Shown: positions 52,274 to 60,709 of the stretch, piece after piece
How the letters are laid out: each line of letters begins with the position of its first letter
Numbering within the stretch: position 1 is the first letter of the stretch
Assembly: GCF_039962255.1 (NCBI RefSeq)
Contig: NZ_JAMPKY010000010.1
Span: 124,001 to 188,000, forward strand
DNA: 64,000 bases
Reading direction: 5' to 3'
From: Leptolyngbya subtilissima AS-A7
GTDB lineage: Bacteria; Cyanobacteriota; Cyanobacteriia; Phormidesmidales; Phormidesmidaceae
Notes under the pieces: generated by a model
Seen by the model: only the letters and a program-made list of their open reading frames with translations
The model's database searches: none
Told to the model about the DNA's origin: nothing
Translations under genes and position numbers: made by a program

Positions 52274-53368
52274 ATGCGCAAAATTATCCATGTCGATATG
52301 GATGCCTTCTACGCCTCCGTAGAACAGCGAGACTTTCCTCAGTACCGGGGTAAGCCCCTGGTGGTCGGCGGTCGGCCTGAGCAGCGGGGGGCCGTAGCGG
52401 CGGCCAGCTACGAGGCTCGTCAGTATGGCATTCACTCCGCTATGCCTGCTCGCATCGCCCAGCAGCGCTGCCCCAACCTGATTTTTGCTCGACCACGTTT
52501 TGAGGTTTATAAAGCTGTTTCCCAGCAAATTCGAGCCATCTTTCACCGCTACACCGATCTAGTCGAACCGCTGTCCCTCGACGAAGCCTATCTGGATGTC
52601 ACCACCAATGCCTTAGAGGAGCCCTCGGCCCTGGTGCTGGCCCGCGCTATTAAGGCCGACATCCACAGCACCACCCAGCTCACCGCCTCGGCGGGGGTGT
52701 CGGTCAACAAGTTTCTCGCCAAAATGGCCAGTGGCCAAAACAAACCCGACGGTCTCACCCTGATTTTGCCTGAGCAGGCCGAGGCCTTTGTCGCCGCTCT
52801 GCCGATTGAAAAGTTTCACGGCATTGGCTATGTAACCGCCCGCAAAATGCGCGCCCTGGGTATTGCCACTGGGGCTGACCTGCGCCAGCGAACCGAAGCC
52901 GACTTAGTGCAGCACTTTGGCAAGGTAGGCCATTTCTACTACCGCGTCGCCCAGGGCGAGGACGATCGCCCCGTCAACCCCAACCGAATTCGCAAATCGC
53001 TGGGGGCAGAGCGATCGTTCTCGCCCGATCTCACCGATCTAGCGGATATGACCGCAGCATTAGGGAGCGTCGCCGCTGAGGTGATCAGCCGCTTGCAAGA
53101 ACAGCGCTGTCGAGGTCACACCCTCACCCTCAAGGTCAAGTACGCTAACTACCGGCAGATCACCCGCAGCCGCACCTTTGTCGCCGCTATTGGCGCTGAA
53201 TCGCCCATTTTGCCTTGGGCTGAAGAGATGCTCTTGGCTCACCTCGATGCTCAAAGGCCGACCCCAGAGGACTATCGCAGCCAACCCGTGCGCCTGCTCG
53301 GCCTCACCCTCTCTAACCTAGAACCGACCGGAGAGCCCGATCATGTGCAGCTTTCATTAGAAGTTTAG
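52274..53368 (+). CDS. dinB: DNA polymerase IV (Y family)
   Basis: The 364-residue translesion polymerase starts with the palm motif IIHVDMDAFYASVEQRD and carries the catalytic acidic pair in PLSLDEAYLDVT near 104. It continues with GVSVNKFLAKMAS and the helix-hairpin-helix region (GIGYVTARKMRALGI), and ends with the little-finger domain. It copies damaged DNA at low fidelity. The family's C-terminal beta-clamp peptide is not obvious in the final residues (DHVQLSLEV, which has a QLSLEV-like clamp motif). The start is the first ATG. Confidence 0.95.
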   Translation: MRKIIHVDMDAFYASVEQRDFPQYRGKPLVVGGRPEQRGAVAAASYEARQYGIHSAMPARIAQQRCPNLIFARPRFEVYKAVSQQIRAIFHRYTDLVEPLSLDEAYLDVTTNALEEPSALVLARAIKADIHSTTQLTASAGVSVNKFLAKMASGQNKPDGLTLILPEQAEAFVAALPIEKFHGIGYVTARKMRALGIATGADLRQRTEADLVQHFGKVGHFYYRVAQGEDDRPVNPNRIRKSLGAERSFSPDLTDLADMTAALGSVAAEVISRLQEQRCRGHTLTLKVKYANYRQITRSRTFVAAIGAESPILPWAEEMLLAHLDAQRPTPEDYRSQPVRLLGLTLSNLEPTGEPDHVQLSLEV

Positions 53369-53381
53369 GGCGCCACTTAGG

Positions 53382-53894
53382 CTACCCCTGGCTTAACGCC
53401 AGCAGTGCCATGTAGATACAGGCTCCGGCACCGACCAAGTAGACAAACCAGGTCAGAAAGAACCCGATCGCCCGGCCCGGCTATGGCCCATAGGTTTTGA
53501 TGAGGCCCCAGGCGTGGGCGATGCGAGCCACGGACAAGGTAATGCCCAACATCCACACTAGCCAGGCTGAAGCCTGCATCAATTCCAGCGCCAGAATGAA
53601 CAGCAGGGCGAGGGGAACGTGCTCAACAAAATTGCCGTAGGCCCACACTTTGCGCTGCAATAGGCCATCGTCGCCAGTCTTAGAAGCTACAGATTTCTGC
53701 GTGTAGCCTTCGACAAAAGCAGCCCATTTACTTGATTTTTCTAGGTAGTCTGGCTGGTTCGACACATCGGATTGAGACGCTCCGTGCCAAATCCGGGTGC
53801 TGATCCGCTCCATCACTACTAGGTAAGACAGGGCCAGGGCCATGAGGCCATGCAAGCCAATAAACAAAGTTGAGATGGGAATGAGGCTAGCCAT
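53382..53894 (-). pseudogene. MAPEG-family membrane protein gene with an in-frame TAG
   Basis: From the ATG at 53894 the frame reads 137 codons of a MAPEG-type protein (helices near residues 8-28 and 90-128; EHVPLALLFILALEL; ARIAHAWGL) and then meets TAG at 53483-53481. The same frame continues without another stop for 32 codons (PGRAIGFFLTWFVYLVGAGACIYMA split in two here) to TAG at 53384-53382. The extra part is a fourth membrane helix that MAPEG proteins normally have. The gene is therefore either broken by one nonsense mutation, read through, or a sequencing error. The truncated 137-residue form may still be made. The family handles glutathione-linked and eicosanoid-type detoxification. 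Confidence 0.7.
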
Positions 53895-53995
53895 ACAGAC
53901 TCACCCAGTTGAGCAGCTGCCAAAATTTAACCACAAAACTATAAAGGCCGTTGGCCATGGAGAGGGAAGGCCTGCGATAGGTTTAATTTGTACAG

Positions 53996-54199
53996 CTACT
54001 CAGCTTTTTGCCCCAACCCCTGCCAAAGCACCGCTTCGCTAGGCATCACCAAATCTTGGGCTGACGGTTCGGCCTGCTCGATCGCAACCAGAGTCGTGGC
54101 AGTGCCTACAAAAATCGACGCTGCAAGGACAGCAGCCACAGTGGCCAGCATCTCTAGGCGGTGGAGGGCGATCGCAACTTCAGGATCCTGAAATCTCAT
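53996..54199 (-). CDS. 67-aa single-helix membrane protein behind an NtcA-type promoter
   Basis: The 67-residue product has a short polar start (MRFQDPEVAIALHRLE), one membrane helix at about 18-40 (TVAAVLAASIFVGTATTLVA) and a polar C-terminus. There is no clear Shine-Dalgarno. It is supported by the excellent minus-strand NtcA box and -10 at 54220-54260, which predict a transcript starting about 10 bases before the ATG. It is not NblA, GifA/GifB or PirA by sequence. The family is unknown to me. It is likely induced by nitrogen limitation, next to the nitrate permease gene. Confidence 0.55.
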   Translation of the reverse strand: MRFQDPEVAIALHRLEMLATVAAVLAASIFVGTATTLVAIEQAEPSAQDLVMPSEAVLWQGLGQKAE

Positions 54200-54219
54200 C
54201 AGACGGCACAGAGAAGTGA

Positions 54220-54260
54220 ATTATCTTGTTTCATTCTACTGTTTCTGTAGTTAAAGATAC
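54220..54260 (-). promoter_or_regulatory. NtcA-activated promoter (GTA-N8-TAC plus -10)
   Basis: GTA-N8-TAC occupies 54247-54260 and is embedded in a perfect palindrome, TTTCTGTA-N8-TACAGAAA. On the minus strand 21 bases after the box comes GATAAT (54225-54220), the spacing of class II NtcA promoters (about 22 bp to TAN3T). On the plus strand no comparable -10 follows, so the site more likely drives the small minus-strand gene, although a distant effect on nrtP (385 bp) is possible. Confidence 0.7.
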
Positions 54261-54644
54261 AGAAATTTCCCAGAAACTCTTCCTTTGTGTTGCCCTGCGC
54301 TGTTGCAACAAACGCATCGTGGCAACGCAGAAAAGCCATTAGCGCAGGTGTTTTGTAAGCACTTACACAGAGCACTTATAGGTTCGCTATTAATCTTTGC
54401 CTATGAAAAAGATTTATTTGTCGGCGGCCCTTTTCTCGGTGATTTCGGCTCGCTGATTCAGGCTTGCCCGCGTTTAAGTTTTTCCTAATGCTGACGAAAG
54501 TTCCCAGGTTCTTTACCCATAGTTAGCGCGTTTGTGAAGAGACATCGGCCTAAATGGCTGAGTCTGCGATCGCGCTTATCTGCCGCAAATTCATGTGGCT
54601 AAATCGGGTTTCTGGGGCAATCATCTATCTGGAGTTGAGTAGTT
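54261..54644. other. upstream region of nrtP
   Basis: This 384-bp gap holds a second, imperfect palindrome TGTAAGCACTTACA (at about 54354-54367, a GTA-N6-TAC, too short for a standard NtcA site) and TATTAAT-like sequence near 54390 that may be a -10. GGAG at 54631 precedes the ATG. No gene is seen. Confidence 0.4.
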
Positions 54645-56168
54645 ATGGGTGGATTGTGGTCATTTAGCGGCAGGTACAAAATCCTGCACTTGACGTGGTT
54701 TGCATTCTTTCTGACTTTTGTGATTTGGTTTAACTTCGCCCCCTTGACTACGGCTATCAAGGCCGACCTGGGGCTGAGCGACCCGCAAATGCGCACCATC
54801 GCCATCTGCAATGTGGCACTGACAGTACCTGCCCGCATCATCGTTGGCATGGTGCTCGATCGCTTTGGGCCACGCATTACCTATTCCTGCCTGCTGATCT
54901 ACTCAGCAATTCCCTGTATCGCCTTTGCTTTAGCTCAAAATTTTGAGCAGATGGTCTACTCCCGTCTGGCGCTGAGCATTGTCGGCTGCGGCTTTGTGAT
55001 CGGCATTCGCATGGTGGCTGAGTGGTTTGAAGACAACGACATTGGCCTGGCCGAGGGCATCTACGGCGGCTGGGGCAATTTTGGCTCCGCTGGGGCAGCC
55101 TTTACGCTACCGTCGATCGCTGCCGCGCTAGGCTTTTTAACCGCAGGCCAGGTGAACTGGCGACTGGCGATCGCCCTGACCGGCATTGCCGCCGCCTGTT
55201 ACGGCGTGGTCTACTACTTCACCGTGACCGATACACCGCCGGGCAAGGTCTACCAGCGCCCCCCCAGCAGCGCCGGTATGGAAGTCACCAGTCAGCGCGA
55301 TTTTTGGTTGTTGCTGGCGACGAATATTCCTCTAGTAGGCGTCCTCGGGCTGATTGCCTGGCGCTTAACCAAGGTAGGTTTTATTGGCAACCAGGCACTC
55401 ATGGTGATTGTGGTGCTTTTAGTGGGGCTCTACCTGTTTCAGGCCTACAACATTTGGCAGGCCAACAAGCCCCTGATGACCGGCGCCAAGCGCTACCCGC
55501 CCGAGGAACGCTACAAGGTTTCCCAAGTGTTTAACCTGGAAATGGCCTACGTGGCCTGCTTTGGCTCTGAGCTAGCGGTGGTGTCAATGCTGCCCACCTA
55601 CTTTGAGCGCGGCTTTGGGCTCACCGCCGCGATCGCTGGGGCTGTGGCCGGCATGTACGCTTTTATGAACCTGGTGGCCAGACCGGGCGGCGGTCTGCTA
55701 TCGGATAAACTGGGCAGCCGCAAGCTGACGCTTGTGGTGACTATTGCGGGCACGGGTGTAGGCTACCTGCTGTTCAGCATGTTTGGCCAGGGCGTACCGA
55801 TTCTCTTGGTGGTGCTGATGACCATGGTGGCGTCGTTCTTTGTGATGGCTGCTGAGGGAGCCACCTTTGCCATTGTGCCGTTGGTGAAGCCCCGCATTAC
55901 TGGACAGATTGCGGGCAATGTGGGGGCCTACGGCAATGTTGGTGCCGTGATCTATCTGACGGTGTACAGCCTCCTACCTCAGGGCGTGGCGGGCGACAAG
56001 CTGTTCTTTCAAATGCTGGGCTGTGTGGCGCTGATTGTCGCCTTCTTGAATGCCTTTACCCTGAAGGAGGTGGTTGGATCCCATGCTGAGCATGGGGTGC
56101 CGATCCCTGCAGGCGTGCCCGTGGAGCAGGGTGATTCCCCTCTGGGGACGCTGCGCGATCGCCGGTAG
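54645..56168 (+). CDS. nrtP: NarK/NrtP-type nitrate/nitrite permease (MFS)
   Basis: The 507-residue protein has 12 membrane helices. The N-terminal half holds TWFAFFLTFVIWFNFAPL and the nitrate-porter signature GWGNFGSAGAAF near residue 140. RIIVGMVLDRFGPR is the first MFS loop and GNVGAYGNVGAVIY the second nitrate signature. The Arg residues near helix 2 (VPARI) and in helix 8 that bind nitrate are in place. A ~75-residue hydrophilic insert between helices 6 and 8 includes GAKRYPPEERYKV. In cyanobacteria NrtP replaces the NrtABCD pump in some, often marine, species. It lies beside an NtcA-type promoter. Confidence 0.93.
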   Translation: MGGLWSFSGRYKILHLTWFAFFLTFVIWFNFAPLTTAIKADLGLSDPQMRTIAICNVALTVPARIIVGMVLDRFGPRITYSCLLIYSAIPCIAFALAQNFEQMVYSRLALSIVGCGFVIGIRMVAEWFEDNDIGLAEGIYGGWGNFGSAGAAFTLPSIAAALGFLTAGQVNWRLAIALTGIAAACYGVVYYFTVTDTPPGKVYQRPPSSAGMEVTSQRDFWLLLATNIPLVGVLGLIAWRLTKVGFIGNQALMVIVVLLVGLYLFQAYNIWQANKPLMTGAKRYPPEERYKVSQVFNLEMAYVACFGSELAVVSMLPTYFERGFGLTAAIAGAVAGMYAFMNLVARPGGGLLSDKLGSRKLTLVVTIAGTGVGYLLFSMFGQGVPILLVVLMTMVASFFVMAAEGATFAIVPLVKPRITGQIAGNVGAYGNVGAVIYLTVYSLLPQGVAGDKLFFQMLGCVALIVAFLNAFTLKEVVGSHAEHGVPIPAGVPVEQGDSPLGTLRDRR

Positions 56169-56195
56169 TTTTTGCTAAATCAAACCACGATCCGC

Positions 56196-56223
56196 GTAGG
56201 GGCGTAGCATGCTACGCCCCTAC
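56196..56223. repeat. 28-bp perfect palindrome (GTAGGGGC family)
   Basis: GTAGGGGCGTAGCA (56196-56209) meets its exact reverse complement TGCTACGCCCCTAC (56210-56223) with no loop. It lies between nrtP and the ClC gene. A related element (TGTAGGGGCATTGCA and complement) lies at 62714-62744. Both are of the common cyanobacterial dispersed GTAGGGGC...GCCCCTAC type. Confidence 0.85.
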
Positions 56224-56305
56224 CTAGCCCACCTGAATTTTGTAGCGATCGCACAGCATCTCCCAAGAGGAATCGACCCCACCACCATAATCGTGAGGCC
56301 AGGTT

Positions 56306-57661
56306 ATGACGATATCTATGGATTTTGAGGGCACGACCGCTGAGGAAACCGCCCCCCGCGAACTTGACTACGCCCAAACCATGCTGGCCGCCGCTGCCAT
56401 TGGCATTGTGGGCGGCATGGTTGCCACCATCTACTATTTGGTGCTGGAGGGATTTATGCACCTGGTGTGGCACACCATCCCTGAACAAATAGAGCCCTTC
56501 TTCACCGAAAGCTTCCCCGCCATCAATTATGTGTGGATCGCCGCTAGCGTTGGCGGGCTGTTGGTAGGGCTGACACTGTATCTGATGGGCTTGCCCGGCG
56601 AGGTTTCTTTTGTAGTCGAGAAGGTACACGACCCCGGTCGCATCGACATTAAGCAGACGCCAGCGATGGTGGTGGCCTCGCTATTCTCAATTGTGGCGGG
56701 GGGCAGCGCTGGGCCAGAGGCACCGCTGGTGCAGGTCAACGGCAGCGTCGGCGGCTGGATGGCCCAAAAGCTGGGCCTCACCCTGCGCACCACGCGCATT
56801 TTTACTTTTTGCGGCATGGCGGCGGCGCTGGGAGCCTTCTTTGGCGCGCCTTTGGGCGGTGCCCTGTTTGCCCTAGAAATTCCCCATCGGCGAGGGCTGG
56901 AGTATTACGAAGCACTGATCCCGGCGACTTTAGCGGCGATTCTTAGCTTTGTGGTGTTTCGCCTCACCACAGGGCTTTCCATCGGTGGCATGTATCACTT
57001 CACCTCGATACCACCGCTGACGCTGATGAATTTGGCGGAGGGGGCGGTGCTGGGGGCGATCGGGGCGGCGGTGGCGGCGCTGTTTGTGCTGGTGTTTCGC
57101 ACGGTGGGCTGGCTGACGCGACCCCTAGAGCATCGCACTATTTTGCTGGCTACCCTAGGTGGGCTTTCTATTGGCCTAATTGCCCTAGTGTTTCCCCAAA
57201 CGCTGTTTTTTGGCGAACGCGAAATCGAGACCATTATCAAAACCGGCTCGACCTTCGGTATCACTATGCTGCTCTTGATTGGCCTGGCGAAAATGCTGGC
57301 GATTAGCTGCACGCTGCACTCGGGCTTTCGCGGCGGTTTTATCTTTCCGCTGTTTTATATTGGGGCGGCGGTGGGGCTGGCGATCGCCCTGGGATTCCCG
57401 CAGGTGCACCCCACCATTGGCATGGTCTGTATGATGGCGGCGGTGAACGTGGCAATTACCAAAACCCCGATCAGTACCACAGTGATTCTCAGCGTGCTGT
57501 CGGATACGGCTATGGTGCCGGTTATTGTAATCGCTAGCCTGACCAGCTTTTTGCTGACAATTAATTTGAATATGATTAAGACTCAGCGGGCTCGCCCTCT
57601 GCCTGACTTGGGCGATCGTGCTCTTGAGAGCACCGCGCCGCAACTCCAGCCCCAGGGATAA
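56306..57661 (+). CDS. ClC-family chloride channel/transporter
   Basis: The 451-residue membrane protein shows ClC landmarks: GGSAGPEAPLVQ near residue 135 (the GxEGP-type loop with its gating glutamate), GAFFGAPLGGALFALE near 175, and GFRGGFIFPLFYIGAAVG near 340, the GxFxP ion-binding loop. The C-terminal ~25 residues are polar, and there are no CBS domains. It may exchange Cl- for H+ or conduct another anion such as fluoride or nitrate. The ATG at 56306 is followed by an alternative at 56318. It starts 137 bp after nrtP; co-transcription is possible but a palindrome lies between. Confidence 0.88.
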   Translation: MTISMDFEGTTAEETAPRELDYAQTMLAAAAIGIVGGMVATIYYLVLEGFMHLVWHTIPEQIEPFFTESFPAINYVWIAASVGGLLVGLTLYLMGLPGEVSFVVEKVHDPGRIDIKQTPAMVVASLFSIVAGGSAGPEAPLVQVNGSVGGWMAQKLGLTLRTTRIFTFCGMAAALGAFFGAPLGGALFALEIPHRRGLEYYEALIPATLAAILSFVVFRLTTGLSIGGMYHFTSIPPLTLMNLAEGAVLGAIGAAVAALFVLVFRTVGWLTRPLEHRTILLATLGGLSIGLIALVFPQTLFFGEREIETIIKTGSTFGITMLLLIGLAKMLAISCTLHSGFRGGFIFPLFYIGAAVGLAIALGFPQVHPTIGMVCMMAAVNVAITKTPISTTVILSVLSDTAMVPVIVIASLTSFLLTINLNMIKTQRARPLPDLGDRALESTAPQLQPQG

Positions 57662-57787
57662 CTTGCTGCTGTAGGGGCTAGTTCAAAGAAGCAACAAATA
57701 AGTCCCTTGAATGCTCTGCACGACCCGCTGCCTGTGATGCTAAATTTTGGGGATTCAAGCGGATTAGCAGTCGGGTTCAATCACCTG

Positions 57788-57990
57788 TTAAGGTGCACGT
57801 CGTTGCCACTTAATCTGCGGCACATTGATTCTTTTTTCTGGATTGCCGTCCCATTCGACCTCTAATGCCTGGTGCTCAAGTTCTTCCTTAACAAGCTTCC
57901 CAACCTTAGTTTTCCCCTCAGAAGTGCAGATATTCTAAGCAAATTTTCATCGACCACGCCTCCGCTTCTATGGGACTGACGGGGTTTTTT
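57788..57990 (-). pseudogene. decayed gene fragment, C-terminal region
   Basis: On the minus strand a frame ending in TAA at 57790-57788 reads EGKTKVGKLVKEELEHQALE, VEWDGNPEKRINVPQIKW and QRRAP, clearly protein-like, but it has no start and runs into a TAG about 48 codons upstream. A shifted frame just upstream reads GGVVDENLLRISAL, suggesting one frameshift. The pattern (EWDGNxxxRIxVPxxxWQRR) resembles the C-terminus of a conserved protein of unknown function (DUF6891-like). The first part of the gene is missing. Confidence 0.5.
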
Positions 57991-58199
57991 TGTAGTAGTG
58001 TTCTCTTTCCTTAAGCCGCTCGTATAAACCGGTTACCGTGCAGAAGGCTTGAAGTATGAAGTCCATACCAACATTCTTGATAAAGCCTAGTACAAGGTTG
58101 ATAAACACAGGGCTAAGACATCACCGTCTATTCAATTTTTTGGAACTTCTGGCGGCTCAAACGCATCACTTCACCTGAACAATCCAGAACTTGACTGTG

Positions 58200-59264
58200 A
58201 TGCGTCGACCTACACTTTTCCTCTCACGATTTTTACTCAGTTTATGGATTGTATTGGCCGCGACATTTCTATGGTTGCTCCTTCCTAATGCTCCTGATGT
58301 ACCGGACAACGGTCCCTTTGCTGGGGTATCTATCCAGACTGAGCAGAGTGGGCCGCTTCATTTGCCCAATCGGAGCTTCCGCTGTACCGAGACGGAGCAG
58401 GAATTTCAGTGCCATATTGACATTCAAGACCAGTTGTTGACGCTCAACCTAACCAAAGGGCAGGGGTATCCCTACGACTTAAGCAACTGTCGAGCGTCTT
58501 ATGGCGGACAAGCAGTCGATTGTCGGGAGGCAGGACAGAATTATGCGCCTACTTTGGCAAAGTTGTACGAAATTACGAATTTGAACTTAAGCCCGCAACA
58601 AGCCCAATCAGTTCGCCAAACCTATTGGGGCATCAATACCCTAATGCGATTGGGTGAAATTCGGCTGATCTGGATCAGCGCAGGACTTTCCATAACCGCA
58701 GGGATCAGTGCAGCCTTTTTTACCTGGCTTCACTCTGGAATTTGGAGCAAGGGATTTGTTAGCTTTGCCTGTGGATTTGGGGTGTATCAGTTAGTCGAAA
58801 GATTTTTAGGTCGTGTGCCCTTTGATGTGGTTACCCCTTATGGACTAACGCCAGAGGACTGGGTTGGGGTTGTTCGGGGAGGCGCGATCGCCGCTGGTGT
58901 TGTCGCAATGCTGCTTACAGCTCTCTTCCTATGGAAACGAGTGAACCGCTTTGGCCGGGTTTTAATTAGCCTAATTACTGGTGCTGGAATCTTTAGCCTT
59001 GCCTGGTGGGCATTTAGTTGGAATGTTGGCTATGTGCTGCCTCTGTTTGGCTGGGCAAATCAGTTAATACAGCGAGGGCATCTATTGGCTCTGTTTTTTA
59101 CATCCCTTTCGGCGCTTGTAGCGATCGCGGCTGTAATTTTGATCTGGATATATACAAACTCATCTATCCGAAAATTTCTCTGTCTCGGCAGTGGTTTTGG
59201 TGCAGCCGCCTTGGCCTCTCATCTGTTCATGTATCTTCTCCTCGATCTGGGATACACAGACTAA
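58200..59264 (+). CDS. membrane protein of unknown function
   Basis: From the ATG at 58200 the product has 354 residues. A first helix or signal (FLSRFLLSLWIVLAATFLWLL) is followed by a ~125-residue extracytoplasmic region with several Cys pairs (SFRCTETEQEFQCHID, SNCRASYGGQAVDC). The C-terminal half has about six membrane helices. The Cys residues could form disulfides in the lumen or periplasm. I do not recognise a family. A TTG three codons earlier is another possible start. It stands alone, after 500 bp with gene debris. Confidence 0.7.
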   Translation: MRRPTLFLSRFLLSLWIVLAATFLWLLLPNAPDVPDNGPFAGVSIQTEQSGPLHLPNRSFRCTETEQEFQCHIDIQDQLLTLNLTKGQGYPYDLSNCRASYGGQAVDCREAGQNYAPTLAKLYEITNLNLSPQQAQSVRQTYWGINTLMRLGEIRLIWISAGLSITAGISAAFFTWLHSGIWSKGFVSFACGFGVYQLVERFLGRVPFDVVTPYGLTPEDWVGVVRGGAIAAGVVAMLLTALFLWKRVNRFGRVLISLITGAGIFSLAWWAFSWNVGYVLPLFGWANQLIQRGHLLALFFTSLSALVAIAAVILIWIYTNSSIRKFLCLGSGFGAAALASHLFMYLLLDLGYTD

Positions 59265-59357
59265 AGGGCAATTGGCAGTAAACATGCGATCGCATCCACT
59301 TTGGCTACATTGACTCATTTCTTCTTTTTCTATGTGCCACGCGCGCTGCCAGTCGCT

Positions 59358-60047
59358 TCATTCGAGTAGATAGCGCACTGTTGCCATCATTCGAATGCTT
59401 GTCGTCGAATTAATAGAAGGGGTATGCAATACCCTCATGTCCATCAAGTACAGGTCACCAGCTTGGCCAGCCATTTCTACAATCGATAAATCACTACTGC
59501 GCAATTCTTCCTCTACATCGCCTTTTCCCCGTAGTACTTCGTGGATGCTACTTAACTCGCCGCGGTTGCTCAGGAGGTGTGACCCAGCCATTGCCAATGT
59601 GGCACCACCATGGGGTTTAACATCATCAATCAAGACAAAAGCTTGAATTCCTGGCATACGATGTGGGTTTGAAGAAGAGATGTCGGTGTGCCAATTCAAT
59701 CCATTGAGTGTCCAGCCACCCTGATTTGGCAGGGAGATTAGTAGCTGGCTCTGGGTTGGGGCTACTTTTGCTTCAGTCAATGAAGCTATGGCAGAAGATG
59801 CAGCTTGAGCAATTACTTTGGCGTGAAGATCATTTTGCTTTATCATCCCAGACAGCTTTGCTATCTGCTGGAAGGCGGGCATCTTTTTAACGGAGGCTGA
59901 TAAGCTTTTACCGGAAGACCATAACTTCAACCTCTTTAATTCATCCAAAATATGCTCTTTAATTGGTTCAACTTGATTCTTCGCAAGAGTTTTCTTTAGA
60001 AGGATATACCCTTTTTCTCGAAAAAAAGACTTCTGTTCAGGTGTCAT
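59358..60047 (-). CDS. second PhyH-family Fe(II)/2-oxoglutarate oxygenase
   Basis: From the ATG at 60047 the product has 229 residues. The iron triad is visible as His and Asp in NGLNWHTDISSS near residue 120 and the distal His in MRVLHTPSINS near 207; the 2-oxoglutarate Arg follows in SIRMMATVRYLL. It differs from the PhyH protein at 17348 in length and motif context. A GTG six codons upstream (60065) is a weaker start. The substrate is unknown; GTPSINSTTSIR-like ends are seen in enzymes hydroxylating free or carrier-bound small molecules. Confidence 0.8.
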   Translation of the reverse strand: MTPEQKSFFREKGYILLKKTLAKNQVEPIKEHILDELKRLKLWSSGKSLSASVKKMPAFQQIAKLSGMIKQNDLHAKVIAQAASSAIASLTEAKVAPTQSQLLISLPNQGGWTLNGLNWHTDISSSNPHRMPGIQAFVLIDDVKPHGGATLAMAGSHLLSNRGELSSIHEVLRGKGDVEEELRSSDLSIVEMAGQAGDLYLMDMRVLHTPSINSTTSIRMMATVRYLLE

Positions 60048-60168
60048 ATTCTTACTCGAATGCACAAAGGGGCATAACGACTTAAGCTCATCGACGAAGG
60101 TGCAAAGTGCACGAATTGCAACCCCGGCAGCTCTCTGTTATTCGCTACTCACATAGTTTGGTCGTCGC

Positions 60169-60438
60169 TCATACAACAACCTCAAACATGAAGCCTAAAT
60201 CTCGCCTCTCCAGTACGAAGCGATGGGCCTCTGACCAAGTATCATCAGGCAAACCACCGACTGACAAATCGAGGATGTGCTCCATCATCGGTTGAGTAGT
60301 TGTCTCGGTGATTACGAACGAATCAACACCGAAAATTGGTTGCTGCTGCTGCCGCGCTGTTTCAATGAAAGCAAGTGCATCGTTAGCATTTAGCATGGTA
60401 CGCCAAAGACGAATCTCTCTAAAGGCAATCAATCGCAT
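60169..60438 (-). CDS. 89-aa protein of unknown function
   Basis: The 89-residue frame has protein-like content throughout: an amphipathic helix (DALAFIETARQQQQ), a beta strand (FGVDSFVITETTTQPMMEHILDL) and an end FVLERRDLGFMFEVVV. There is no membrane segment. It is 121 bp upstream of the PhyH gene, on the same strand, and may be co-transcribed. The layout resembles small immunity-type proteins, but no family is claimed. Confidence 0.5.
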   Translation of the reverse strand: MRLIAFREIRLWRTMLNANDALAFIETARQQQQPIFGVDSFVITETTTQPMMEHILDLSVGGLPDDTWSEAHRFVLERRDLGFMFEVVV

Positions 60439-60468
60439 CGGGTCATCTTTAGACCCAAACTCATCTTA

Positions 60469-60690
60469 TTGCTCCCCGCAACTTGGCACATTGAGCAGCC
60501 GTTTAAAACTTCAGGTCGCAATGAAGCTGACACAGCGGTGAAGCACGTCGAAGTCGCAGTAAAGCTTACGGACCTTGCGAGAAAGCGTAATGGGGCTGCA
60601 ATGAAGCACACTGGCGCGGCGGTGCAACGCAATCAGAGGGCAATTTGCCAACTACACGCCGCAGTATCTCAAATTGAAGGTGCCATATAG
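60469..60690 (+). CDS. doubtful 73-aa frame with internal near-repeats, upstream of cphA2
   Basis: This plus-strand frame ends 19 bp before the cphA2 start. The product repeats units such as TAVKHVEVAVKLT and AAMKHTGAAVQR, because the DNA contains several copies of GCAATGAAGC/GCGGTGAAGC-like words. It could be a real leader protein, a decayed repeat, or chance. There is no good ribosome site. Confidence 0.25.
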   Translation: MLPATWHIEQPFKTSGRNEADTAVKHVEVAVKLTDLARKRNGAAMKHTGAAVQRNQRAICQLHAAVSQIEGAI

Positions 60691-60709
60691 CAATATCTAA
60701 AGTTTTCTC

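Noticed and set aside
53988-54191. Plus-strand 67-aa frame opposite the small NtcA-linked gene
   Set aside because: The minus-strand frame has a membrane-helix pattern and a good promoter; the plus frame has neither.
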